DNA from: an uncultured Lachnospiraceae bacterium
Lineage (GTDB): Bacteria > Bacillota > Clostridia > Lachnospirales > Lachnospiraceae
Assembly (NCBI GenBank): GCA_937877165.1
Contig: CALEFO010000034.1
Location: 1 to 13,108, forward strand
Length of the DNA: 13,108 bases
Direction: 5' to 3'
Within the stretch, counting starts at the first letter, position 1. The number at the start of each line of letters is the position of its first letter. Under the pieces are notes generated by a model. That model searched no databases and was not told the DNA's origin. It saw only the letters and a program-made list of their open reading frames with translations. Below, piece by piece: positions 1 to 6,922 of this stretch. The position numbers were made by a program, and so were the translations under genes.

Positions 1-875
1 TGCGCAAAATGCCGATCGAGGGATACTTCAACAACTATGAGAAGATGTCCCAGACGCAGATCAATGTCACACTGCAGAAGCTCGGACTCAAGGATCCTGC
101 ACCCGTTCAGGTCGTAAAGTATTTCGGGCAGATCCTCAAGGGAGACCTCGGTACTTCCAACAAATACCGCAATGGCTATCCGATCGCCAAAATCATCGCG
201 AAGAAGGCTCCGATTTCTATCGAAATGGGTCTGATTGCAGAAATCATATCTCTGGCGCTCGGCCTGCCGCTTGGTATTGCCATGGCGAAATCCACGCGGA
301 GCAAATGGAAGCTTTGGGATAAATTCGGAACGGTTCTGATTGTCATCGTTCAGGCGGTGCCGTCTGCGGTTTATCATCTTCTGATTCAGCTCTACGGCAG
401 TGAGCTCCTGGGAATCTCGATGCTGTTTGATGAGAACAACTGGGTAACCTGGATTCTTCCGGTTTTCTCTCTCTCCATTGGCAATATTGTGTATTATGCG
501 ATGTGGCTTCGCCGCTACATGGTTGATGAGGCGAATAAGGATTATATTCGTCTGGCAAGGGCCAAGGGCGTTCCGGAGGGCAAGATCAGCCGGGTTCATA
601 TTTTCCGCAACGCATTTGTGCCGCTTGTGCAGTATATCCCGAACTCCATTCTGTTCACTCTCATGGGCTCCCTGTATGTCGAGTCCCTGTATTCCATTCC
701 GGGAATGGGCGGACTCCTGGTACAGGTAATCAAGATTCAGGACAATACGATGGTGCAGGCACTGGTTGTCATTTATGCTGCCATTTCGGTTGTCGGACTT
801 CTTCTGGGCGATGTGCTGATGGCATTGGTAGATCCCAGAATCAGCTTTACAAAGAAGGAGGGATCAAGAGCATGA
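1..875 (+). CDS. oppB: Oligopeptide ABC transporter permease OppB (5'-truncated)
   Basis: This is one of the two transmembrane subunits of an Opp/Dpp-family peptide importer. The reading frame is open to the window edge (codons CGC AAA precede the first ATG at 9), and the first transmembrane helix of the family is missing, so the gene starts outside the window and the ATG at 9 is internal. Visible features are a periplasm-side segment with GDLGTS (near 150-170), several hydrophobic helices, and the EAA coupling loop at about 549-630 (RLARAKGVPEGKIS then FRNAFVP) that docks onto the ATPases. A conserved SIPGMGGLL segment follows near 694-720, and the end VDPRISF is typical of the family. Its TGA overlaps the oppC ATG as ATGA, indicating translational coupling. 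The frame shows no damage. Substrate specificity cannot be read from a permease. Confidence 0.93.
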   Translation, partial: RKMPIEGYFNNYEKMSQTQINVTLQKLGLKDPAPVQVVKYFGQILKGDLGTSNKYRNGYPIAKIIAKKAPISIEMGLIAEIISLALGLPLGIAMAKSTRSKWKLWDKFGTVLIVIVQAVPSAVYHLLIQLYGSELLGISMLFDENNWVTWILPVFSLSIGNIVYYAMWLRRYMVDEANKDYIRLARAKGVPEGKISRVHIFRNAFVPLVQYIPNSILFTLMGSLYVESLYSIPGMGGLLVQVIKIQDNTMVQALVVIYAAISVVGLLLGDVLMALVDPRISFTKKEGSRA

Positions 876-1903
876 CCTTTCGCGGAGAGAAAGAAAAACA
901 GCTGGAGAATGCCATTACCCGTGATCTTGACAGGCGCCTGAGTCCGTATGAAACCTTCAAGGATCTTCCGGAGGAGGAGCTGTTCGAGGAGGCACAGACC
1001 GACGCAGTGGACGCAGAGCGTGGCGGCTACTCCAATTATTCCTACTGGAAGGCGACGCTTCGCGCGTTCTTCAAGAACAAGGTGGCTGTATTTTTCCTGA
1101 TCGTCATCATTGCGGTTCTGGCCTTTACGTTTATTCAGCCTCTTCTGCCGAATCAGAAGAGCGCGAAAACCATCTATAACGATCCGGAAACCGGTATTCA
1201 GATCATCAATCAGCAGCCGAATTCAGAATTCTGGTTCGGAACCAACTCAATTGGCCAGGATCTTTGGGCAAGAACCTGGGCAGGAACCAGAACCTCTCTT
1301 GGCATTGGCTTTGCTGTTGCGGCCTTTGAGGCGTGCTTTGGTACCCTGATCGGTCTTCTGTGGGGATATGTCCGCAAGCTGGATACGTTCTTTACGGAGC
1401 TGTATAACATTTTCGACAATGTGCCGCAGACGCTGGTGCTGATTCTGATTTCCTATATCATGAATCCTGGCGTAGGAACCATTATATTTGCACTGTGTCT
1501 GACCGGCTGGCTTTCTATGGCAAGATTTATCCGGAATATGGTTGTCATCATTCGTGACCGGGATTACAATCTGGCCTCCCGCTGCCTCGGCACCACGACC
1601 GGAAGAATTGTCACGAAAAACCTTCTTCCTTATCTGGTATCGGTGATTGCCCTGCGCATTTCGCTGGCCATTCCTGCCGCGATCGGAAATGAGGTATTCG
1701 TCACCTACATCGGTATCGGCCTTCCGACCGACATCCCGTCTCTGGGCAATCTGGTGCAGGCAGGACGCCTTCTGATGAGTCAGCCGGAGCTGCGCTATCA
1801 GCTGCTGTTCCCGACCGCAATTCTGGCGGTGATCACGATTTCGCTGTACATTGTCGGAAATGCATTCGCTGACGCAGCGGATCCGAAGAATCATATGAAT
1901 TAA
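872..1903 (+). CDS. oppC: Oligopeptide ABC transporter permease OppC
   Basis: The second permease of the peptide importer, 343 aa, close to the usual length for Firmicutes OppC proteins with an extended cytoplasmic N-terminus. The first 70 residues are charged, followed by a first transmembrane helix near residues 74-95 (VAVFFLIVIIAVLAF). The OppC motif FGTNSIGQDLWAR is present, a variant of the usual FGTD..GRD. The core helices and an EAA loop come next, roughly residues 232-252 (LASRCLGTTTGRIVTKNLLP). The C-terminus NAFADAADPK is family-typical (compare DxLRDxLDPR). The start ATG overlaps the oppB stop. It forms the membrane heterodimer with OppB and is energised by the downstream OppD/OppF ATPases. 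No defects are visible. Confidence 0.95.
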   Translation: MTFRGEKEKQLENAITRDLDRRLSPYETFKDLPEEELFEEAQTDAVDAERGGYSNYSYWKATLRAFFKNKVAVFFLIVIIAVLAFTFIQPLLPNQKSAKTIYNDPETGIQIINQQPNSEFWFGTNSIGQDLWARTWAGTRTSLGIGFAVAAFEACFGTLIGLLWGYVRKLDTFFTELYNIFDNVPQTLVLILISYIMNPGVGTIIFALCLTGWLSMARFIRNMVVIIRDRDYNLASRCLGTTTGRIVTKNLLPYLVSVIALRISLAIPAAIGNEVFVTYIGIGLPTDIPSLGNLVQAGRLLMSQPELRYQLLFPTAILAVITISLYIVGNAFADAADPKNHMN

Positions 1904-1919
1904 AGGAGGAGGGACGAAG

Positions 1920-3089
1920 ATGAGTGAAGAAAGCATTTCGCAGAACAGAGAAGTCCTTCTTTCGGTCAAGGATCTTGATTTCGAATTCACCCTCCGCGGA
2001 CAGGTGCTGCATGCCCTGCGCGGAATCTCGTTGGATGTCTACAAGGGAGAGAGCCTTGCAATCGTCGGAGAGTCCGGCTCCGGAAAGTCGGTGTTTGTCT
2101 CCACACTGATGGGGCTGAATGCTGCCAACGGACGAATCACCGGCGGCAGCATTCAATACGATGGCTGGGATCTGACGAGACTCCACACAAATGAGGACTG
2201 GAGGCAGATTCGCGGCAAGAAAATCGCGATGGTCATGCAGGATCCGATGACCTCTCTGAATCCTCTGAAGACCATCGGCTATCAGATTCAGGAGGCGGTG
2301 GAGCTTCATCAGAATCTGCATGGAGAAGAAGCGAAGAAGGCTGTTTATGAGCTTCTGACCGATGTCGGAATCAGCGAGCCGGAGCGCCGCTACAAGCAGT
2401 ATCCGCATGAGTTCTCGGGCGGCATGCGCCAGAGAGTTGTCATTGCCATTGCGGTTGCCTGCAAGCCAGAAATTCTGATCTGTGATGAGCCGACGACGGC
2501 ACTGGATGTGACGATTCAGGCGCAGATACTCGGCATTCTGAAGGACATGAAGGCGAAGTATGATCTGACCACCATTTACATTACCCATGATCTTGGTGTG
2601 GTGGCGAATGTGGCGGACCGCATTGCGGTGATGTATGCCGGCGATTTTGTCGAGATCGGGAGCTGCAATGAAGTCTTCTATGATCCGAGACACCCATATA
2701 CCTGGGCACTTCTGTCGAGTCTTCCGCAGCTTGGCGTGAAGGGACAGGATCTGTACACGATTGTCGGAACGCCTCCGAACCTGTTCAAGGAGGTGCACGG
2801 GGATGCCTTTGCGGCGCGCAATCCGCACCCTCTGAAGATTGATTTCGTCAAGCGCCCTCCGATGTTCCAGGTGACGCCGACGCATATGGCAAGAACCTGG
2901 CTTCTGGATCCGAGAGCTCCGCAGATTGATCCGCCGGAACATATCCGTGTTCTGCAGGAGAAGGGCAGGGCTCTTGGAATTGAGGCACCGGAAAGAGGAG
3001 TTCCGGTGGCGGGCACGGAAGAAAAGGAGAATCCGGAGGGAGTATCCTCTGCTTCGGATCAGAAAGGAGTGTCCGCGAATGAGCAGTGA
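1920..3089 (+). CDS. oppD: Oligopeptide ABC transporter ATP-binding protein OppD (AmiE-like)
   Basis: One of the two nucleotide-binding subunits, 389 aa. Walker A is GESGSGKS (50-57), the Q-loop is MQDPMTS (106-112), the signature is FSGGMRQR (165-172), Walker B is ILICDEP (185-191), and the switch His is H223. The start is fixed by a strong AAAGGAGGA site at 1902-1910, 9 nt before ATG. The C-terminal Opp domain (about 255-340) ends in GDAFAARN...THMARTWLL. In E. coli-type OppD/DppD this region carries four cysteines, described as binding an iron-sulfur cluster; here none is present, which matches my memory of the streptococcal AmiE branch. The last 40 residues are a Gly/Glu/Lys-rich tail of low complexity. 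The gene overlaps oppF by 11 nt, so the two ATPases are probably made together. Confidence 0.95.
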   Translation: MSEESISQNREVLLSVKDLDFEFTLRGQVLHALRGISLDVYKGESLAIVGESGSGKSVFVSTLMGLNAANGRITGGSIQYDGWDLTRLHTNEDWRQIRGKKIAMVMQDPMTSLNPLKTIGYQIQEAVELHQNLHGEEAKKAVYELLTDVGISEPERRYKQYPHEFSGGMRQRVVIAIAVACKPEILICDEPTTALDVTIQAQILGILKDMKAKYDLTTIYITHDLGVVANVADRIAVMYAGDFVEIGSCNEVFYDPRHPYTWALLSSLPQLGVKGQDLYTIVGTPPNLFKEVHGDAFAARNPHPLKIDFVKRPPMFQVTPTHMARTWLLDPRAPQIDPPEHIRVLQEKGRALGIEAPERGVPVAGTEEKENPEGVSSASDQKGVSANEQ

Positions 3090-4017
3090 GAGGAAGAAAC
3101 TGGTAGAAGTGGATCACATCAAGGTTCAGTTCGGATCCAGACGCCACCCCTTTACCGCGGTGGACGATGTCAGCTTTGATATTTATGAGGGAGAGACCTT
3201 CGGACTGGTCGGTGAGTCGGGATCTGGCAAGACAACCATCGGCCGCTCTATCATCCGCATCAATCCGGTGGCGGAGGGAGAGATCCGCTTTGACGGAAAG
3301 CGGATCTCCGGAAAGCTCTCGAAGGAGGAGGATCATCAGGTCACGAAGGACATCCAGATGATTTTCCAGGATCCGATGAGCTCTTTGAATGAGCGCGCGA
3401 AGGTCGGATACATTGTGGCGGAGGGCCTGTATTCCCCCGGCCATCATCTGAGCGAGGAGGAGCGGCAGGAAAAGGTCGATCAGGCGCTTCGCGACGTCGG
3501 ACTTCTTCCGGAGTTTGCAAGCCGCTTCCCGCACGAGTTCTCGGGCGGCCAGAGACAGCGAATCGGGATCGCCAGGGCCCTCGTCATGGATCCGAAGTTC
3601 ATCGTGGCGGATGAGCCGATCTCGGCGCTGGATGTCTCCATCCGCGCACAGGTTCTGAATCTGATGTCCAGACTTCAGAAGGAAAGAGGGCTGACCTATC
3701 TTTTCATCGCGCACGATCTGTCGGTGGTACGGTTCATCTGTGACCGCATTGCCGTGATTCATAAGGGTAAAATCGTGGAGCTGTCGGAGTCGGAGGAGCT
3801 GTTCCGCCATCCGTTGCATCCGTACACCAAGGCACTTCTGTCTGCAATTCCGCAGCCGGATCCGGAGCTGGAGAAGCATAAGAAGCTGATCGTGTACGAT
3901 GCGTCGATGCATGATTATTCGGTGGACAAGCCGGTCTGGACCGAGATCCTGCCGGGCCACTTCATTCTGGGCAATCAGAAGGAGCTGGAAGGCTACCGGA
4001 AAGAGCTGGAAAAGTAA
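3079..4017 (+). CDS. oppF: Oligopeptide ABC transporter ATP-binding protein OppF (AmiF-like)
   Basis: The second ATPase of the importer, 312 aa from the chosen start. ATG 3079 follows AAAGGAG (3063-3069) at 9 nt, and the protein begins MSSERKKLVEV, the normal family N-terminus. A longer in-frame start at 2926 would add an unrelated Arg-rich stretch read through oppD and is rejected. Walker A is GESGSGKT (45-52), the Q-loop is IFQDPMSSLN (95-104), the signature is FSGGQRQR (154-161), Walker B is FIVADEP (174-180), and the switch His is H212. The C-terminus (SAIPQPDPE, then VYDASMHDY and PGHFILGNQ) resembles streptococcal AmiF and also lacks the cysteine cluster. It completes the OppBCDF set. 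The substrate-binding lipoprotein OppA is not in the window and presumably lies upstream. Confidence 0.95.
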   Translation: MSSERKKLVEVDHIKVQFGSRRHPFTAVDDVSFDIYEGETFGLVGESGSGKTTIGRSIIRINPVAEGEIRFDGKRISGKLSKEEDHQVTKDIQMIFQDPMSSLNERAKVGYIVAEGLYSPGHHLSEEERQEKVDQALRDVGLLPEFASRFPHEFSGGQRQRIGIARALVMDPKFIVADEPISALDVSIRAQVLNLMSRLQKERGLTYLFIAHDLSVVRFICDRIAVIHKGKIVELSESEELFRHPLHPYTKALLSAIPQPDPELEKHKKLIVYDASMHDYSVDKPVWTEILPGHFILGNQKELEGYRKELEK

Positions 4018-4048
4018 ACCATAAGTTTGGCTGTTGGCCCAAGGAAGA

Positions 4049-4086
4049 GCTGCAGGTGGGATCTTTTGATGGATTCTGCCTGCAGC
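4049..4086 (+). other. Inverted repeat after oppF (possible weak terminator or processing site)
   Basis: GCTGCAGG (4049-4056) and CCTGCAGC (4079-4086) are perfect complements separated by 22 nt, followed by ACTGTTTTAC. The stem is only 8 bp, the loop is long and the T-run is four bases, so termination would be partial at best. It sits in the 97-nt gap between oppF and the gamma-glutamyl hydrolase, so it could attenuate transcription between the importer and the hydrolase genes. Confidence 0.35.
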
Positions 4087-4114
4087 ACTGTTTTACAGGA
4101 AAGGAGAAAGAACG

Positions 4115-4777
4115 ATGAGAATTCTGATCGCTAATCTGGATACCCCAAACTATGTGAAGGCAATGTCGCATTTTGATGCGGAATGCATCAATACCCGAGA
4201 GGTTCCGGCGGACATCAGTGGATACGACGCACTGATTCTCCCGGGAGGAGACGACATTGATCCGGTGTTCTTTCATCAGGAGATGAACGGAACAAGGGAG
4301 GTGGATCATGACCTGGATGTGACGCAACTGACCCTGTGCCGTGAATTCGCAAAGGCAGGAAAGCCGATTCTCGGAATCTGCAAGGGAGCCCAGATCATCA
4401 ATGTCTGCTTTGGAGGTGATCTGATTCAGGACCTTCCGGACGGAATCAGGGAGCATCATACCTATCACTCCGGGCTCGGGACCGGGGAGTATCATGAAAC
4501 GGATATTGAGCCCCGGAGTTTTCTTGCGGATCTCTACGGCGAGCACGTGGTGACGAACAGCTATCATCATCAGGCAATCGGAAAGGTGGGAGAGGACCTT
4601 GTGGTTCTGCAGAGAAGTGACGACGGAGTGATTGAGTTCCTTGCGCATAAGACTCTCCCGATTTATGCATCGCAGTGGCATCCGGAGAAGAACTGCTGGG
4701 AGACGGCAGAGGAGGGCGTTGCGGACGGCGCGCCGCTGTTTGCCTATTTTGCGGAACAGATCCGGAAAGGTCAATAA
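4115..4777 (+). CDS. Gamma-glutamyl hydrolase, peptidase C26 / class I glutamine amidotransferase-like
   Basis: A 220-aa single-domain protein of the family that includes PuuD (gamma-Glu-GABA hydrolase). These enzymes hydrolyse gamma-glutamyl amide bonds using a Cys-His-Glu triad. Visible landmarks are LILPGGDDIDP (40-50), the nucleophile elbow GICKGAQ with Cys89, the family segment NSYHHQAI (148-155), and SQWHPE with His189 and Glu191. It has no signal peptide, so it is cytoplasmic. The start ATG is preceded by AGGAAAGGAG (4097-4106). It lies directly downstream of oppF and upstream of an NlpC/P60 peptidase, suggesting that it processes imported gamma-linked peptides rather than belonging to a putrescine pathway, because no puu genes are seen. 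The exact substrate is not deducible. The length is slightly short against the roughly 240-250 aa usual for PuuD. Confidence 0.88.
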   Translation: MRILIANLDTPNYVKAMSHFDAECINTREVPADISGYDALILPGGDDIDPVFFHQEMNGTREVDHDLDVTQLTLCREFAKAGKPILGICKGAQIINVCFGGDLIQDLPDGIREHHTYHSGLGTGEYHETDIEPRSFLADLYGEHVVTNSYHHQAIGKVGEDLVVLQRSDDGVIEFLAHKTLPIYASQWHPEKNCWETAEEGVADGAPLFAYFAEQIRKGQ

Positions 4778-4928
4778 GTCAGCACGCGAGTCAGCAGTGA
4801 AGTCCGGGTACCGGGAAGAACCAGGCTGGAGTCTGCAGAGAAGGCTTTTACAGTATGGACGCTGCGCGGCGTTCCGGCCAAGGGAAGACGATCGCGGCCA
4901 TACCGGACAGAGCAGAGAGGATAATGAG

Positions 4929-5639
4929 ATGCCAACATTAAGAAATTTATTCGAAAATGCGTTCCGCCCCTGCGGGCAGACCCTGTATGTCTGGGGCGGA
5001 GGCTGGAATCCGGAGGATACGGGAGCCGGGGAAGACGGGATGAGAATCGGGCTGAACCCGGAGTGGAAGACGTTCTTCGATGAAAATGCGGGAACGTACG
5101 ACTATGACAAGCACCGCTACGAGTTCGGACACGGGCTGGACTGTTCCGGCTTCGTTGGATGGACGCTGTACAACACGCTGGAAACGAAATCTGGGATCCC
5201 GGGCTATGTCATGAGCTCCACTTCCATGGCGAAAACGTTCGCGGAGCGCGGGTTCGGAACCTATGTGCCGAATGAGAAGATCACGGAGTACCGGCCCGGC
5301 GACATCGTCAGCATGAACGGACATGTGTGGATCGCCATCGGCCAGTGCGGTGACGGAAGCGTTGTTCTCACACACAGCAGCCCGAACACCGGCGTGCAGA
5401 TTTCCGGCAGCATGCTTCCCGGAAAAGAGGAGAAGACGACGCAGTCCTATGAAGTCGCAGAGTACGCAATGGCGAAGTATTTCCCGAAATGTCACAGCAT
5501 CTACGCGACAAGAGAGTGTGCGCTGGACTACCGCACCGGAAACCTGATGCATTGGGATCTGGAGCACGGCGTGCTCAAGGATCCGGACGGATTCGTGGCA
5601 ATGGAACCGAAGGAGATCATTGACGCTGTACTCGGCTGA
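4929..5639 (+). CDS. NlpC/P60-family cysteine peptidase, cytoplasmic
   Basis: A 236-aa protein with a papain-like NlpC/P60 core. The catalytic Cys is Cys72 in GLDCSGFVGW. The His is probably His132 in SMNGHVWIAIG, and the third polar residue is probably His149 in LTHSSP. RPGDIV (122-127) is the usual segment just before the catalytic His. NlpC/P60 enzymes typically cut gamma-D-Glu to diamino acid bonds in peptidoglycan stem peptides. There is no signal peptide, transmembrane helix or SH3 domain, so it should act on imported or recycled peptides inside the cell, like the cytosolic YkfC of Bacillus. ATG 4929 was chosen because AGAGAGGA (4914-4921) precedes it. An open frame back to 4632 is Arg-rich, partly inside the previous gene, and looks non-coding. 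The 150-nt gap before it (4778-4928) holds nothing else I recognise. Confidence 0.8.
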   Translation: MPTLRNLFENAFRPCGQTLYVWGGGWNPEDTGAGEDGMRIGLNPEWKTFFDENAGTYDYDKHRYEFGHGLDCSGFVGWTLYNTLETKSGIPGYVMSSTSMAKTFAERGFGTYVPNEKITEYRPGDIVSMNGHVWIAIGQCGDGSVVLTHSSPNTGVQISGSMLPGKEEKTTQSYEVAEYAMAKYFPKCHSIYATRECALDYRTGNLMHWDLEHGVLKDPDGFVAMEPKEIIDAVLG

Positions 5640-5649
5640 GCCGTACAAT
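5620..5649 (+). promoter_or_regulatory. Sigma-A-type promoter for the mtnA-deoD unit
   Basis: TTGACG at 5620-5625 and TACAAT at 5644-5649 each match the consensus hexamers at five of six bases and are 18 bp apart. The -35 box lies inside the last codons of the NlpC/P60 gene. The predicted start is near A5656, which is the second base of the long closing stem of the downstream structured element. This gives a leader of about 175 nt before the mtnA ATG. The match is by eye only. Confidence 0.6.
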
Positions 5650-5654
5650 GTGTA

Positions 5655-5802
5655 TATATTTCAGCACATGCAGCTTCCGGCCGTGAACCGGCTGCGTGCA
5701 GCCGTGTTCACGGACAGAAGCTGCATGCGGACAGGGCCCGGAGGGCTCCTGACCGGAGACATCCTGATTTCCGAAGGAAATCAGGGATGGTGCTGAAATA
5801 TA
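5655..5802 (+). ncRNA. Highly structured leader RNA upstream of mtnA (unclassified; riboswitch-like)
   Basis: A multi-branch fold seen directly from complementarity. Closing stem P1 pairs TATATTTCAGCAC (5655-5667) with GTGCTGAAATATA (5790-5802), 13 bp without mismatch. P2 pairs ATGCAGCTTC (5668-5677) with GAAGCTGCAT (5717-5726) and continues as CCGTGAAC/GTTCACGG (5681-5688/5706-5713) and CGGCTG/CAGCCG (5689-5694/5699-5704) with loop CGTG. P3 pairs CAGGGCCC (5732-5739) with GGGC and CCTG (5743-5746, 5748-5751) around loop GGA, and may extend by CGG/CCG. P4 pairs CCTGATTTCC (5763-5772) with GGAAATCAGG (5776-5785) around loop GAA. The predicted promoter starts transcription at P1. The conserved cores of the SAM-I, purine, TPP, FMN, cobalamin, lysine, c-di-GMP and T-box classes are not recognisable. 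A mobile palindromic element (P1 as terminal inverted repeats) is the main alternative. Confidence 0.6.
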
Positions 5803-5830
5803 ATAGTGTATAGAAAGGATTGTACGGAAA

Positions 5831-6898
5831 ATGAGCAGTGAGAACGAAAAGCGTCTCGACGTGATCAAGCTGTCGGACGATGAGAAGGACGTCATCATTC
5901 TGGATCAGACGAAGCTTCCCAACCACGAGGAGTATCTGCGGATTCATGAGGAAGAGGTAGCGTGGAAGGCCATCAAGCTTCTGCAGGTCAGAGGGGCACC
6001 GGCCATCGGCATTTTTGCCGGATATGCGATGTATGTGCTGGCACAGCGCTATGAAGAGCTTCCTTATCCGGAGTTTCTGGAGAAATTCCGGAAACAGGCG
6101 GATTACCTCAACAGCTCCCGTCCCACGGCAGTGAATCTGTCCTGGGCCTTAAAGCGCCAGGTGAAGCTTGTGGAGGACAACAGCACAAGGCCGGTTCCGG
6201 AGATCGTAAGGCTTCTTGGAGAAGAGGCGAAGAAGATCGAGGAAGAGAACACCGAAATGACGCGGAAAATCGCGGAATACGGCGTGACACTCATCAAGGA
6301 TGGCGATGGAATCCTGACTCACTGCAATGCAGGTTATCTTGCCTGCCTCGGTTACGGTACGGCAACCGCTCCGATTTATTATGGGGCGGAAAAGGGCATG
6401 AAGCTGCATGTTTTCTCCGATGAGACAAGGCCGCTTCTGCAGGGCGCAAGACTGACGTCCTATGAGCTGCAGAAGGCCGGAATCGATGTCACCCTGATCT
6501 GCGACAATATGGCCTCGATCGTGATGAAGCAGGGGTGGGTGAACGCGGTTTTCGTCGGCTGCGACCGCATTGCCGCAAACGGCGATTTTGCCAACAAGAT
6601 CGGAACCTCGGGCGTCGCCATTCTGGCAAAGCACTACGGAATTCCGTTCTATACGCTGGGACCGTCCTCTACGATTGACTTTGACACGCCGACCGGTGCG
6701 GATATTCACATTGAGCAGCGCGATCCGGCGGAGGTCAAGGAAATGTGGTACGCGGAGCCGATGGCTTTAAAGGAAGTAAAGAGCTACAATCCGTCCTTTG
6801 ATGTGACGGATCACGAGCTTCTGACCGGTATCGTGACGGAGCGCGGCATCGTATATCCGCCGTTTAAAGAGAACCTGAAGAAACTGTTTAACCGATAA
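5831..6898 (+). CDS. mtnA: S-methyl-5-thioribose-1-phosphate isomerase MtnA
   Basis: A 355-aa protein of the MtnA/eIF2B-alpha-like aldose-ketose isomerase family, of normal length for MtnA. It converts 5-methylthioribose-1-phosphate to methylthioribulose-1-phosphate in methionine or 5'-deoxynucleoside salvage, in the cytosol. Family motifs in order are VRGAPAIGIFAGYA, SRPTAVNLSWAL, LTHCNAG with catalytic Cys165, DETRPLLQGARLT, ICDNMAS, VGCDRIAANGDFANKIGT with catalytic Asp245, and PSSTIDFDTPTG. The Cys-Asp spacing of 80 residues equals that of the B. subtilis enzyme (Cys160/Asp240, from memory). The start ATG has AAAGGA at 5814-5819, 11 nt upstream, rather far. It is probably controlled by the promoter and structured leader just upstream. 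The phosphorylase gene follows after 24 nt. A related sugar-phosphate isomerase activity is possible but less likely. Confidence 0.92.
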   Translation: MSSENEKRLDVIKLSDDEKDVIILDQTKLPNHEEYLRIHEEEVAWKAIKLLQVRGAPAIGIFAGYAMYVLAQRYEELPYPEFLEKFRKQADYLNSSRPTAVNLSWALKRQVKLVEDNSTRPVPEIVRLLGEEAKKIEEENTEMTRKIAEYGVTLIKDGDGILTHCNAGYLACLGYGTATAPIYYGAEKGMKLHVFSDETRPLLQGARLTSYELQKAGIDVTLICDNMASIVMKQGWVNAVFVGCDRIAANGDFANKIGTSGVAILAKHYGIPFYTLGPSSTIDFDTPTGADIHIEQRDPAEVKEMWYAEPMALKEVKSYNPSFDVTDHELLTGIVTERGIVYPPFKENLKKLFNR

Positions 6899-6922
6899 CT
6901 GCACCATAGGAGGAAGGATTTT

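Noticed and set aside
1833..2942. Long minus-strand ORF opposite oppD
   Set aside because: Shadow of the oppD codon pattern; His/Arg/Leu-rich translation without motifs. The same holds for the minus-strand ORFs opposite oppF, deoD and the YfhO-like gene (2848-3960, 6767-7552, 10514-12463).
2926..3078. In-frame N-terminal extension of OppF
   Set aside because: It is read through the end of oppD in another frame, is Arg-rich without family similarity, and the ATG at 3079 has its own ribosome binding site and the normal OppF N-terminus.
4632..4928. In-frame N-terminal extension of the NlpC/P60 peptidase
   Set aside because: The sequence is Arg-rich, partly inside the upstream gene, and not signal-peptide-like; ATG 4929 has a suitable AGAGAGGA site.
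5763..5785. P4 hairpin of the mtnA leader as an intrinsic terminator
   Set aside because: The 10-bp stem is followed by GATGGTGCTG, not a T-run.
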